The position numbers were made by a program, and so were the translations under genes. From the NCBI RefSeq assembly GCF_007786455.1, contig NZ_VNJK01000001.1:2697765-2761764 (forward strand): DNA of 64,000 nucleotides, read 5' to 3'. The DNA is from Paenibacillus agilis (GTDB lineage Bacteria > Bacillota > Bacilli > Paenibacillales > Paenibacillaceae). The notes under the pieces are model-generated. The model was not told the DNA's origin and ran no database searches. It saw nothing but the letters and a program-made list of their open reading frames with translations. Of the stretch, positions 34,987-41,922 are shown piece after piece. Within the stretch, counting starts at the first letter, position 1, and each line of letters begins with the position of its first letter.

Positions 34987-35499
34987 TTAAAATCTACGAT
35001 CTTCTACACGCCACGTCCAGTACTTGTTTCCTTGAGCCATAATATAACGATCAAACCAAGTCTGGAAATCGCAATACAAGGAACGTGCATCATCATAATC
35101 ACTAATACTTTCAAGTACATACATGTATTCTGACTTACCCGATCTCACGTCATCAAGATCAATAATAATATAATCGTCACAGATATATGCAATAGATACT
35201 CTGGTTGGGTGTTTGATTGGAGCATTAAACTCTATGACTGAATCTATTCGATAAATATCTCCTCCACCAAAAAAATCAGTCTCAGTGAAAGGGGCAAGTC
35301 CGTTAGTTACCGACAAGAACTCAAGGTAATCTTTAGGCATATCAGGATACTTTTCTAATAAACGAGAAATATCATGAGAAGTAGCTGAGTCTTGAAATAC
35401 GCATATGCTCTTAAAATTATTGCCTTCTTCTCTAAGAATACCCCTAGTACCTTGTGCATACATATCACGCAATGCCTGTAAAGTTTTATTAATAAACAT
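34987..35499 (-). CDS. SMI1/KNR4 (SUKH) family protein 1
   Basis: A 170-residue protein starting MFINKTLQALRDMYAQGTR. The SUKH core is LLEKYPDMPKDYLEFLSVTNGLAPF (the P-x-DY-x-FL...NG motif), and it ends YWTWRVEDRRF. SUKH proteins are the commonest immunity proteins against nuclease toxins of contact- or secretion-dependent systems; each binds its own toxin. It is most like copy 4 (38730-39239). A relic of an HNH toxin tail sits 12 bases upstream of its start (35512-35604), as expected for an old toxin-immunity pair. Confidence 0.9.
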   Translation of the reverse strand: MFINKTLQALRDMYAQGTRGILREEGNNFKSICVFQDSATSHDISRLLEKYPDMPKDYLEFLSVTNGLAPFTETDFFGGGDIYRIDSVIEFNAPIKHPTRVSIAYICDDYIIIDLDDVRSGKSEYMYVLESISDYDDARSLYCDFQTWFDRYIMAQGNKYWTWRVEDRRF

Positions 35500-35511
35500 T
35501 GATCCTCACCC

Positions 35512-35604
35512 TTAATTATCTGGATATCCTACCCACCACAGCGAAACTACCCCTCTATGGAAGCTGTAAGGCAATGGCATTAAGAAGAATGCTTACTCCC
35601 AAGG
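35512..35604 (-). pseudogene. Relic of an HNH toxin C-terminus
   Basis: On the minus strand one frame reads FLMPLPYSFHRGVVSLWW then VGYPDN and stop. It aligns with SNLIPLPYAFHRGTVSPWW at 38551-38662 and more loosely with SNLIPL...WWANYY at the end of the intact protein (39872-40798). A frameshift and stop lie just before it, so only the last ~25 codons survive. Confidence 0.7.
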
Positions 35605-35621
35605 AAATAGACATTCTCACA

Positions 35622-36137
35622 TTAAAACTTACGATCTTCTACACGCCACGTCCAATACTTATTACCTTGTGCCATGCAAAATCGATCCAACCAAGTCTGG
35701 AAGTCACAGTACAATGAACGAGCATACTCAAACGGACAACCACCGCCCTCAATCACGTACATGTATTCACTCTTTCCTTGGGCAACATCTTTCGTGTCTA
35801 GAATTAAATAATCATCATTAGTACAGGCTATCATAATCATGGAAGGATGAACATAATGTTTATTGATTTCAAGTACCTCATCAATTGAAAAGATATCAGT
35901 TTCACCAGTAATAGGAACTTCCGAAAATGGTCTGAAACCATTGGTTATTGACAAAAATTTTAGATAATCTTCTGGCAATGGAGAGTACGACTCTAGTAGT
36001 AGAGAAATATCACTAGCAGAGGATGGTTCGTAAAATATAAGTTCACTATCATATACATATCCTTCATTACATTGAATCTTACGTGTACCATGTGCATATA
36101 GCTTACGTAATGAATTTATCGTTTTCTCTATAGTCAT
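35622..36137 (-). CDS. SMI1/KNR4 (SUKH) family protein 2
   Basis: A 171-residue protein (MTIEKTINSLRKLYAHGTRK) with the SUKH core LLESYSPLPEDYLKFLSITNGFRPF and C-terminus YWTWRVEDRKF. The ATG at 36137 overlaps the stop of a 31-codon fragment (ATGA), and AGGTGAGCG lies upstream. It is most similar to copy 3 (38015-38524) in the LPEDYLKFLSITNG part. The presumed role is immunity to a nuclease toxin. Confidence 0.9.
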   Translation of the reverse strand: MTIEKTINSLRKLYAHGTRKIQCNEGYVYDSELIFYEPSSASDISLLLESYSPLPEDYLKFLSITNGFRPFSEVPITGETDIFSIDEVLEINKHYVHPSMIMIACTNDDYLILDTKDVAQGKSEYMYVIEGGGCPFEYARSLYCDFQTWLDRFCMAQGNKYWTWRVEDRKF

Positions 36138-36408
36138 TTTCGCTCACCTATTATAAATTTTTTTACAATAAAACGCTGATTATCGATGCTCCACTCCCAG
36201 AACGGGTATCCGTAAGTGCTGATAAACATATCTAAAGAGCTTATAGCTCCTTAATTTCTGACATTGTTGCTGGAGGATGAACTGTGAAAGAATAATCAAT
36301 TAAAGCTCCTTTACGGTAGATTTTAAATCCTTCCTCATTACATTGTTTCACCATTTCAATCAGTGACTCAATAGTTAATGGTGGGAACAAATCTTCGTCT
36401 TCCTGCAT
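36134..36408 (-). pseudogene. Decayed SUKH gene: N-terminal and C-terminal pieces
   Basis: Piece one (36408-36241, 55 codons) starts MQEDEDLFPPLTIESLIE and ends FTVHPPATMSEIKEL then stop; the PPAT..EIKEL ending is how many SMI1/KNR4 domains begin. Piece two (36229-36134, 31 codons) starts MFISTYGYPFWEWSIDNQRF, matching the Y/F-W-x-W-x-x-D/E C-terminus of the family. The middle of the domain is missing and the two pieces are out of frame. Piece one has a usable ribosome site (GCGAGGTGATTAG), so a short peptide might still be made. Confidence 0.6.
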
Positions 36409-36446
36409 ATCTAATCACCTCGCCATGTAATAGATTCAGAGATAAC

Positions 36447-36476
36447 AAAAGCCTGTCCATATAAGAACAGGCTTTT
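36447..36476 (-). terminator. Terminator, copy 2 of 4 in the SUKH array
   Basis: AAAAGCCTGT/ACAGGCTTTT stem, loop CCATATAAGA. Confidence 0.8.
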
Positions 36477-36489
36477 CTTTCATACCTCT

Positions 36490-36533
36490 TTAAAACCTAC
36501 GTTTTTCTTCATACCATGTTCAATGAATGATGC
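36490..36533 (-). pseudogene. Relic of a SUKH C-terminus
   Basis: The minus strand reads IIH, stop, TWYEEKRRF, stop, which aligns with KYWTWRVEDRKF, the shared end of copies 1-4 (a Trp codon has become a stop). It lies directly after the lipoprotein stop and before a copy of the array terminator, exactly where a SUKH gene end would be. Confidence 0.6.
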
Positions 36534-37289
36534 TTAAGGTTGCTTCACTTCTTGTTGCTTAGTTTCGTCTTGTTGTTGCTTTTTCTTTTCAAGTTCTGCT
36601 TGTCGTTTTCTTTTGCTCTCTTCCATTGCCTTATTTCCTTCTAACATCTGTTGCTCATCTATCTTATTTTGCTCCTCAATACTCAAAGTAGATTGAGGCT
36701 TTGCAAGTGGTGTAGCATTTTGAGCCGCTTGTTGGATACGTTTTTCAAAGGAAGCTAAATCCATACCTTTAACCTCGTTTTGAAAATATATCTCTCCACC
36801 ATATTTATCTGCATCATACATCACCTTACCATCTTCAATCCTAAATCTTCCTTGATATGCTCCAGTAACTACAAAGTCTGACATTTGAAACTCAGGCTCA
36901 ACAATGTCTAAAAACACAATTTCATGGTTAAACAGGTCGCCGCTGAATAGTTCTAAACTAAAGACAGTGATGATATCTGACTTCAAATTTTCACTACCGT
37001 GTAAAGCTCTGATTACTTTTAGTTCCGTGACAACATATTTTACGCCTTGATAGTCTTTTATTTGCGTTTTTCCAGTTGGTTCAACTTCTGCAACTAAATC
37101 AGCGTCATAAATCATCTCTTCCATCGATTTATAGCGGTTTGCTACTAAAGCTGTGCCATAGTTAACCCCTACATCTTTTTGATCTCTATAAGAGCTTGAA
37201 GCTTGATTCTTTTCTGACGTTGACGTGCAAGCAATTGATGTGAATGCAAGTATACTCAACACAGATATTATCCCAAGTTTTTTTAGCAT
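36534..37289 (-). CDS. Hypothetical lipoprotein
   Basis: A 251-residue protein with a lipoprotein signal ending FTSIAC (lipidated Cys21). The middle (MEEMIYDADLVAEVEPTG, YVVTELKVIRALHGSE, VTGAYQGRFRIEDGKVMYDA) looks beta-rich and is a pattern seen in secreted Bacilli proteins of unknown role. The C-terminal ~60 residues are a charged helix rich in Lys, Glu and Gln. It lies 24 bases downstream of the matrixin gene, so the two form an operon. Confidence 0.75.
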   Translation of the reverse strand: MLKKLGIISVLSILAFTSIACTSTSEKNQASSSYRDQKDVGVNYGTALVANRYKSMEEMIYDADLVAEVEPTGKTQIKDYQGVKYVVTELKVIRALHGSENLKSDIITVFSLELFSGDLFNHEIVFLDIVEPEFQMSDFVVTGAYQGRFRIEDGKVMYDADKYGGEIYFQNEVKGMDLASFEKRIQQAAQNATPLAKPQSTLSIEEQNKIDEQQMLEGNKAMEESKRKRQAELEKKKQQQDETKQQEVKQP

Positions 37290-37313
37290 CGCTCGAATTT
37301 CCTCCTCTACTTA

Positions 37314-37937
37314 CTAATAGAGATTGTTAACTCCATTGATATCATCCTGTTGAACACTTTGTGTGCTATAATCAGGATTCATAATGGATGTTCCACTTTC
37401 ATGAGCCAAACCTAAAACATGCCCAATTTCATGCACAGCAACTGCTTTGTAAGTTTTGAAGTCTGCTAACCTTAAATAGTAAGGATTTACATATGCTACG
37501 CCCAAATTCCAGTCAGAAAGCGCTTTAGGATAGTCGCTAATTTTAACACTAACAAGACTTCCGTTTCTGTAAAATTCCGCAAATCCCTGATATCCATCTG
37601 GTATAGCTGGAGCAACCTTTAAGCGCACTGTTTCTAATCCGCCATAGGTCTGGTGGTCTAAGATGTAAGCTTCGGTCTTAGCATTCCATTCTTCCATCGC
37701 TTGATGGTAAGCGGATTCAAAATGAAAAACCTTTTCTTTGTAGTGAAAGTAATCGCTTGCATGTTCAGTATAAGATACATTAGATGAAATTCCATCGACT
37801 TGTTTTTTTGGTATAAAGTCAACGTCATAGTTGTAGTAGTATTTGTGTGCAGATGAGCTGATTGGATTAAGAATAGAAGCCAATAACATTGAAGAAGCAA
37901 GTATTGTTGTGATTTTTACTCGTTTTAAATTAATCAT
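37314..37937 (-). CDS. Secreted matrixin-family zinc metalloprotease
   Basis: A 207-residue protein with a signal peptide (MINLKRVKITTILASSMLL to about residue 30). The zinc motif HEIGHVLGLAH and Met-turn SIMNPDYS are intact, matching the metzincin matrixin pattern. Length is close to a catalytic domain alone, with no clear propeptide. GAGAGGAG precedes the ATG. It and the lipoprotein gene interrupt the SUKH array. The target is unknown. Confidence 0.9.
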   Translation of the reverse strand: MINLKRVKITTILASSMLLASILNPISSSAHKYYYNYDVDFIPKKQVDGISSNVSYTEHASDYFHYKEKVFHFESAYHQAMEEWNAKTEAYILDHQTYGGLETVRLKVAPAIPDGYQGFAEFYRNGSLVSVKISDYPKALSDWNLGVAYVNPYYLRLADFKTYKAVAVHEIGHVLGLAHESGTSIMNPDYSTQSVQQDDINGVNNLY

Positions 37938-37972
37938 AGAATACTCCTCTCAACACTATATTCATAAAGACG

Positions 37973-38004
37973 AAAGCCTGTCTAATCAAGAACAGGCTTT
38001 TCTT
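37973..38004 (-). terminator. Terminator, copy 3 of 4 in the SUKH array
   Basis: AAAGCCTGT/ACAGGCTTT stem, loop CTAATCAAGA; follows SUKH copy 3. Confidence 0.85.
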
Positions 38005-38014
38005 TCATAAATCT

Positions 38015-38524
38015 TTAAAACTTACGATCTTCTACACGCCAAGTCCAATATTTATTTCCTTGTGCCATAACAAATCTATCAAGCCAAGTCTGAAAATCGC
38101 AATACAGAGAGCTTGCGTCATCAAAATCAACACCACCCTCGTATACGTACATATATTCTGTTCTACCTGCTTTTACATCTTCTAAGTCAATAAAAATATG
38201 ATCGCCATTTATATATGCAACTATTATTCTTGATGGATGGTTGTAATGAGAATTAGTTTCTAGAACCTCTTCTGCTGAGAAAATATCATTTTCTCCTCCA
38301 TACACAACATCTTCAAAGAGCCTGCAACCATTTGTTATCGACAAAAACTTCAAGTAATCTTCTGGCAAAGGTGAATAGCGTTCTGTCAACAAGGAGACTG
38401 AATCAGAAGATGCAGGATAAAGCTTTAATTCACTTTCAATTAAATTTCCATTTTCTGCACTAACTTTTCGCGAACCTTCTGAGTACAGTTCTGCCAATGA
38501 TTTCAATACTTCTTCTACAAACAT
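38015..38524 (-). CDS. SMI1/KNR4 (SUKH) family protein 3
   Basis: The ATG at 38524 (AAGGGTGAACACA upstream) gives 169 residues beginning MFVEEVLKSLAELYSEGSRK. The core LLTERYSPLPEDYLKFLSITNGCRLF and the end YWTWRVEDRKF match copy 2. A toxin-tail relic lies 26 bases upstream (38551-38662), so this is another former toxin-immunity pair. Confidence 0.9.
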   Translation of the reverse strand: MFVEEVLKSLAELYSEGSRKVSAENGNLIESELKLYPASSDSVSLLTERYSPLPEDYLKFLSITNGCRLFEDVVYGGENDIFSAEEVLETNSHYNHPSRIIVAYINGDHIFIDLEDVKAGRTEYMYVYEGGVDFDDASSLYCDFQTWLDRFVMAQGNKYWTWRVEDRKF

Positions 38525-38550
38525 TGTGTTCACCCTTCAGTGTTTTGTTT

Positions 38551-38662
38551 TTAGTATGCAATCCACCACGGACTGACTGTCCCACGATGAAACGCGTAAG
38601 GTAAAGGAATAAGGTTGCTCTTGAGGTCTTATATGATGAATGACGCTGGTTCTGGCATTACA
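38551..38662 (-). pseudogene. Relic of an HNH nuclease toxin C-terminus
   Basis: One minus-strand frame reads CNARTSVIHHIRP, the other continues SNLIPLPYAFHRGTVSPWW then IAY and stop. Together they give the HH...N...H outline of an HNH nuclease, joined by a small deletion and frameshift. It corresponds to VHHMIPV...SNLIPL in the intact protein at 39872-40798 and to the relic at 35512-35604. Confidence 0.72.
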
Positions 38663-38687
38663 CGAAAACTTTACAAAAATAAAAAGG

Positions 38688-38715
38688 AAAGCCTGTCCAA
38701 TCTAAGAACAGGCTT
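38688..38715 (-). terminator. Terminator, copy 4 of 4 in the SUKH array
   Basis: AAAGCCTGT and ACAGGCTT arms; follows SUKH copy 4 on the minus strand. Confidence 0.8.
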
Positions 38716-38729
38716 AATTTCTAACGCGT

Positions 38730-39239
38730 TTAAAACTTTCGATCTTCTACACGCCACGTCCAATATTTATTTCCTTGCGCCATAATATAACGATTAAACC
38801 AGGTCTGGAAATCACAGTACAATGAACGTGCATCATCAAAATCGCTAATACTTTCAAGCACATACATATATTCTGATTTACCTGATCTCACATCATCAAG
38901 ATCGATAATAATGTAATCGTCAGAGATATATGCAACAGATATTCTAGCTGGATGTTTGATTGCAGCATTAAACTCAAGTACTGAATCTATTCGATATATA
39001 TCTCCTCCGCCAAAAAAATCAGTTTCAATGAAGGGAGCAAGTCCATTCGTTATAGACAAGAACTCGAGGTAATCTTTAGGCATATTAGGATACTTTTCTA
39101 ATAAACGAGAAATATCATGAGAAGTAGCAGGGGCATGAAATACGCACATGCTCTCAAAATTATAGCCTTCTTCTCTGATAACAACCCTAGAACCATTTTT
39201 ATATGCTTCATAAAGTTCTTGTAGAGTTTTTTTTAAAAC
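38730..39239 (-). CDS. SMI1/KNR4 (SUKH) family protein 4
   Basis: I chose GTG at 39239 because GGTGAG lies five bases upstream, the same layout as copy 1; this gives 169 residues starting MLKKTLQELYEAYKNGSR. The core LLEKYPNMPKDYLEFLSITNGLAPF and much of the rest are nearly identical to copy 1, so one arose from the other by a recent duplication. The presumed role is toxin immunity. Confidence 0.9.
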   Translation of the reverse strand, partial: VLKKTLQELYEAYKNGSRVVIREEGYNFESMCVFHAPATSHDISRLLEKYPNMPKDYLEFLSITNGLAPFIETDFFGGGDIYRIDSVLEFNAAIKHPARISVAYISDDYIIIDLDDVRSGKSEYMYVLESISDFDDARSLYCDFQTWFNRYIMAQGNKYWTWRVEDRKF

Positions 39240-39292
39240 ACAGATACTCACCCTTATATATCTAGATAACCTGCTGTAACTGATGTCAAATT

Positions 39293-39853
39293 CTATTTAT
39301 TCTTGAACTCAATTGAATTGTAAAAATCCCACATCCAATATTCAACACCCTGGCATATAATTAACCTTTCAAGCCATGTTGTAAAATCAGAATGTATTGG
39401 TATTGCTTCATTTACAGGAGCAATTGCGTCTAAAAAGTATAGATAAGGGTATCTATTTTCGACTACTCGATCACAATCAACGTAAATCCCTCCTATTGTG
39501 TGATCAGTCCATGCAATAGGTACCCATCGATCAGGTATGTTAATTTGCTCATGTTTTATTCGTAAAATCCTGTCTAGACTTAATAAATCTGTACCCCCAC
39601 CGTAATTTGGAACCGTATACATTCTTGCCCCATTATGAGTTAAATAAAACTCTATTACGTCAGGTGGGAAGTTCCAATTATGTTTGATTATAATATCTTC
39701 AAATTCTTTTTTGCTGATAGGTTCATTAAATAGACAAGTTGCTTTTCCGATATTTCCCTCTTGAGTAATTGTAGTAACCATTCTATCAGAAGAGGAATTA
39801 AGCAACTCTTGAAGAGATTTTATAATTAATGTTAATCTAGTTTTTTCTGACAA
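39293..39853 (-). CDS. SMI1/KNR4-like protein 5, cognate immunity candidate
   Basis: A TTG at 39853 (AAGGAAG eight bases upstream) gives 186 residues. It is the most diverged copy: FEDIIIKHNWNFPPDVIEFYLTHNGARMY carries the SUKH pattern, and the C-terminus has YWMWDFYN in place of YWTWRVED. It begins 18 bases after the stop of the intact secreted HNH protein, so it is the best candidate for that protein's specific partner. Confidence 0.82.
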   Translation of the reverse strand: MSEKTRLTLIIKSLQELLNSSSDRMVTTITQEGNIGKATCLFNEPISKKEFEDIIIKHNWNFPPDVIEFYLTHNGARMYTVPNYGGGTDLLSLDRILRIKHEQINIPDRWVPIAWTDHTIGGIYVDCDRVVENRYPYLYFLDAIAPVNEAIPIHSDFTTWLERLIICQGVEYWMWDFYNSIEFKNK

Positions 39854-39871
39854 ACGCAAACACTTCCTTAC

Positions 39872-40798
39872 TTAATAGTAGTTAGCCCACCAACTATTCA
39901 AAACACTATGACTCAATATTCCGTTCTGCGGTTGAACACCAGGCTTCCAGAGAGGAATTAAATTGGACATAGCGTCACTCCCATTAAATCTTACTGGAAT
40001 CATATGATGAACTTGTACGTCATCCCAAATGAAGTATGTGGGGTTTCCAAAACTAGTGTTATAATGCTTCATAAAATTAGTTCGATAAGTAGATGATGGT
40101 GTTCTAGGATTTGGCACCATATCTGCGCGAGGTTCGATAAGAGCTATTCCAGATTGAGGGTCACTATATTTAGGGTACAAAACACCTTTTTTATTTAAAA
40201 GGAATGCATCAGTAGTTTCGTCACTAAGATCCACACGCCCAGATGCCCAAGTTGTTGACGAGTTAATTCTAAATTTCCAATAATACGTATTATACATATT
40301 GTCTTGTTTAGTCTTACCAGTTCCTAATACAAAATCGGAACCAATTAAATTAAAATCTGCTGAACCCCATTGGCTGTAAAGGCCGTAACGCGTAGTGGAT
40401 GAAACTAACGAAGCCACATGTATTTTAGCAGTGGTTGGTATAGGCCCTGCAAGTGTTTTAATAGTATACCCATAGGTGAGGATACCGTTATTAGCAGATA
40501 TGGCAACCTGGTATCTAATAACAGAAACGGTCATTGGAGATAAAGAAGACTTACGTTGCTGATACTCGCTTTCGGTAAGCTGGTATCCTTGTTGCGTTTC
40601 TTCATCATAGATTACATAAATAGGGATAACAATTTCAGTGCCATTCTCACTACTTGCTACAGTGTAACTGGAACCATTTTCTGTAGAATAAACTTGTGTT
40701 TGAGAAGTTTCTTGTGCGGTTGCTAACGAGGATGGAATAACTAGAGTAAACAGTAAAGCGATTGTCAAGAACGATAATAACAGTTTTTTGAGTTTCAT
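39872..40798 (-). CDS. Secreted HNH-nuclease-like protein, putative toxin
   Basis: The ATG at 40798 (AAGGAG upstream) gives 308 residues with a clear Sec signal peptide (MKLKKLLLSFLTIALLF to about residue 30). Residues about 45-235 form a beta-rich region with no recognised family. The C-terminal part has VQVHHMIPVRF (His264, His265), SNLIPL (Asn279), a later His297 and WWANYY at the end, an HNH-type arrangement shared with the toxin relics nearby. A SUKH gene follows directly. Most polymorphic toxins are much larger; this one is a compact Sec-exported form. Nuclease activity is inferred. Confidence 0.72.
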   Translation of the reverse strand: MKLKKLLLSFLTIALLFTLVIPSSLATAQETSQTQVYSTENGSSYTVASSENGTEIVIPIYVIYDEETQQGYQLTESEYQQRKSSLSPMTVSVIRYQVAISANNGILTYGYTIKTLAGPIPTTAKIHVASLVSSTTRYGLYSQWGSADFNLIGSDFVLGTGKTKQDNMYNTYYWKFRINSSTTWASGRVDLSDETTDAFLLNKKGVLYPKYSDPQSGIALIEPRADMVPNPRTPSSTYRTNFMKHYNTSFGNPTYFIWDDVQVHHMIPVRFNGSDAMSNLIPLWKPGVQPQNGILSHSVLNSWWANYY

Positions 40799-40937
40799 GC
40801 AAATTCTCCTTATCATAATTAGTTTAATTTGATGTAGGATTTTGCAGGCTTTCAACGCGCCTATTTATTAATTTGCTATCACCCCTTTCTATGCCCAAAT
40901 GAATATAGATCGTTTTTACATAACTGTAAAATTATTT

Positions 40938-41183
40938 CTACCAACATTTCATTTGATTTGCTACCCAGACTCCGCACGAGCATGCAAATACATCAATAAA
41001 TGTCTCTTGAAAGTCAAACCGTTTATAATAAGATTTTTTATAACTACATCCGCACCTGGTGTAATAGTGGGCTTTATTAGTAGTGTCTACGTCCTTAATT
41101 TCTTGCCCTACCAACTTACGTATCAGACTTTTGTTTTTCTCTGCAAATTCATCCGTACGAAGATTTTTCAATCTTAACTTCAT
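40938..41183 (-). CDS. Small Cys-rich hypothetical protein, 81 aa
   Basis: The ATG at 41183 has AAGGGGTG upstream. The C-terminal half carries Cys residues in CGCSYKK and FACSCGVW, which could bind zinc; the N-terminal half is basic. No family recognised. It lies alone between the HNH gene and the Spo0E-like gene, and could be a phage or transposon remnant. Confidence 0.45.
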   Translation of the reverse strand: MKLRLKNLRTDEFAEKNKSLIRKLVGQEIKDVDTTNKAHYYTRCGCSYKKSYYKRFDFQETFIDVFACSCGVWVANQMKCW

Positions 41184-41460
41184 TGTAAAGACACCCCTTA
41201 AGTATTACTTCTGCAATAAATCCTTATTTTTATAAGTAATGTAAGAATAGATTCTATTAGAAAGCTGCTTTGTTCCCTTTCAAGTACGAATGAATTGCTA
41301 TCAAATGTGAAAAAATGCACATCAAATAACAATACAAACGTATCTTCTTCAAAATAGTGCTTTCTATATAATTGATTCCAGTACCCGCGTGAGTTATTTG
41401 TTGGGAATGATGTTATTTAAAATCATTTAAAGGGATTTCACCTCCTAATATAATTACGTA

Positions 41461-41643
41461 TTATCTTCCAGTAATTGATTTTAAGTGTAATGATTTGCTT
41501 TCATATTTGTGTGTATAATGGTACTCGGTGAGTAGTTTATCGAGGTCTTGGCTTATGCTAACTATTCTAACGTCGGTCAATGTTAAGCCCTCTTCATACG
41601 CTTCATGCATTTGCTTTCTTAGGCATTCAATTTCCTTTATCAT
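41461..41643 (-). CDS. Spo0E-like aspartyl-phosphate phosphatase
   Basis: From the ATG at 41643 (AAAGGTGATC upstream) the product is 60 residues, MIKEIECLRKQMHEAYEE and then ISQDLDKLLTEYHY. The SQxLDxLL motif and two-helix size are the hallmark of the Spo0E family, which dephosphorylates Spo0A-P and so delays sporulation. It is on the same strand as, and downstream of, the pheromone pair at 41800-43201, separated by a terminator. Confidence 0.85.
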   Translation of the reverse strand: MIKEIECLRKQMHEAYEEGLTLTDVRIVSISQDLDKLLTEYHYTHKYESKSLHLKSITGR

Positions 41644-41763
41644 ATAGATCACCTTTTTGTATATAGGTGAGTGAATCTCCCCATCCACTCACCCGTAAAT
41701 CAGTTCCCCACGTTTATCATAATATTAGTTGCCTGTGATCATGCTGTTCGTTTTTGCGGCAAC

Positions 41764-41790
41764 AAAAAAAGACGCCCACATTAGGCGTCT
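41764..41790 (-). terminator. Terminator after the propeptide gene
   Basis: AGACGCC/GGCGTCT stem with a seven-base loop, then TTTTTTTGTT on the minus strand. It ends the receptor-propeptide transcript. Confidence 0.85.
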
Positions 41791-41799
41791 ACTTAACTT

Positions 41800-41922
41800 T
41801 TACCATGGGAATTTAATATCAAAGGGTTTTATACCCCCGTCAAGGCTTCCCCCGAGATCTGGAATGAGGATAACACTAAATAATGCAGCTGAGAACAATA
41901 ATTTGATAGTTCTACTCTTCAT
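41800..41922 (-). CDS. 40-aa propeptide, putative peptide pheromone
   Basis: The ATG at 41922 has AGGAGGGG five bases upstream, an excellent site. The product starts MKSRTIKLLFSAALFSVILI (basic N-terminus plus hydrophobic core, a Sec signal) and ends GGIKPFDIKFPW. The start overlaps the last codons of the upstream XRE-TPR gene by 11 bases and a terminator follows, so the pair is one transcript. This is the layout of RRNPP quorum-sensing cassettes (Rap-Phr, PlcR-PapR, and AloR-AloP-type systems in Paenibacillus). The mature signal would be a short C-terminal piece re-imported by an oligopeptide permease. It is too short for most gene callers. Confidence 0.8.
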   Translation of the reverse strand: MKSRTIKLLFSAALFSVILIPDLGGSLDGGIKPFDIKFPW

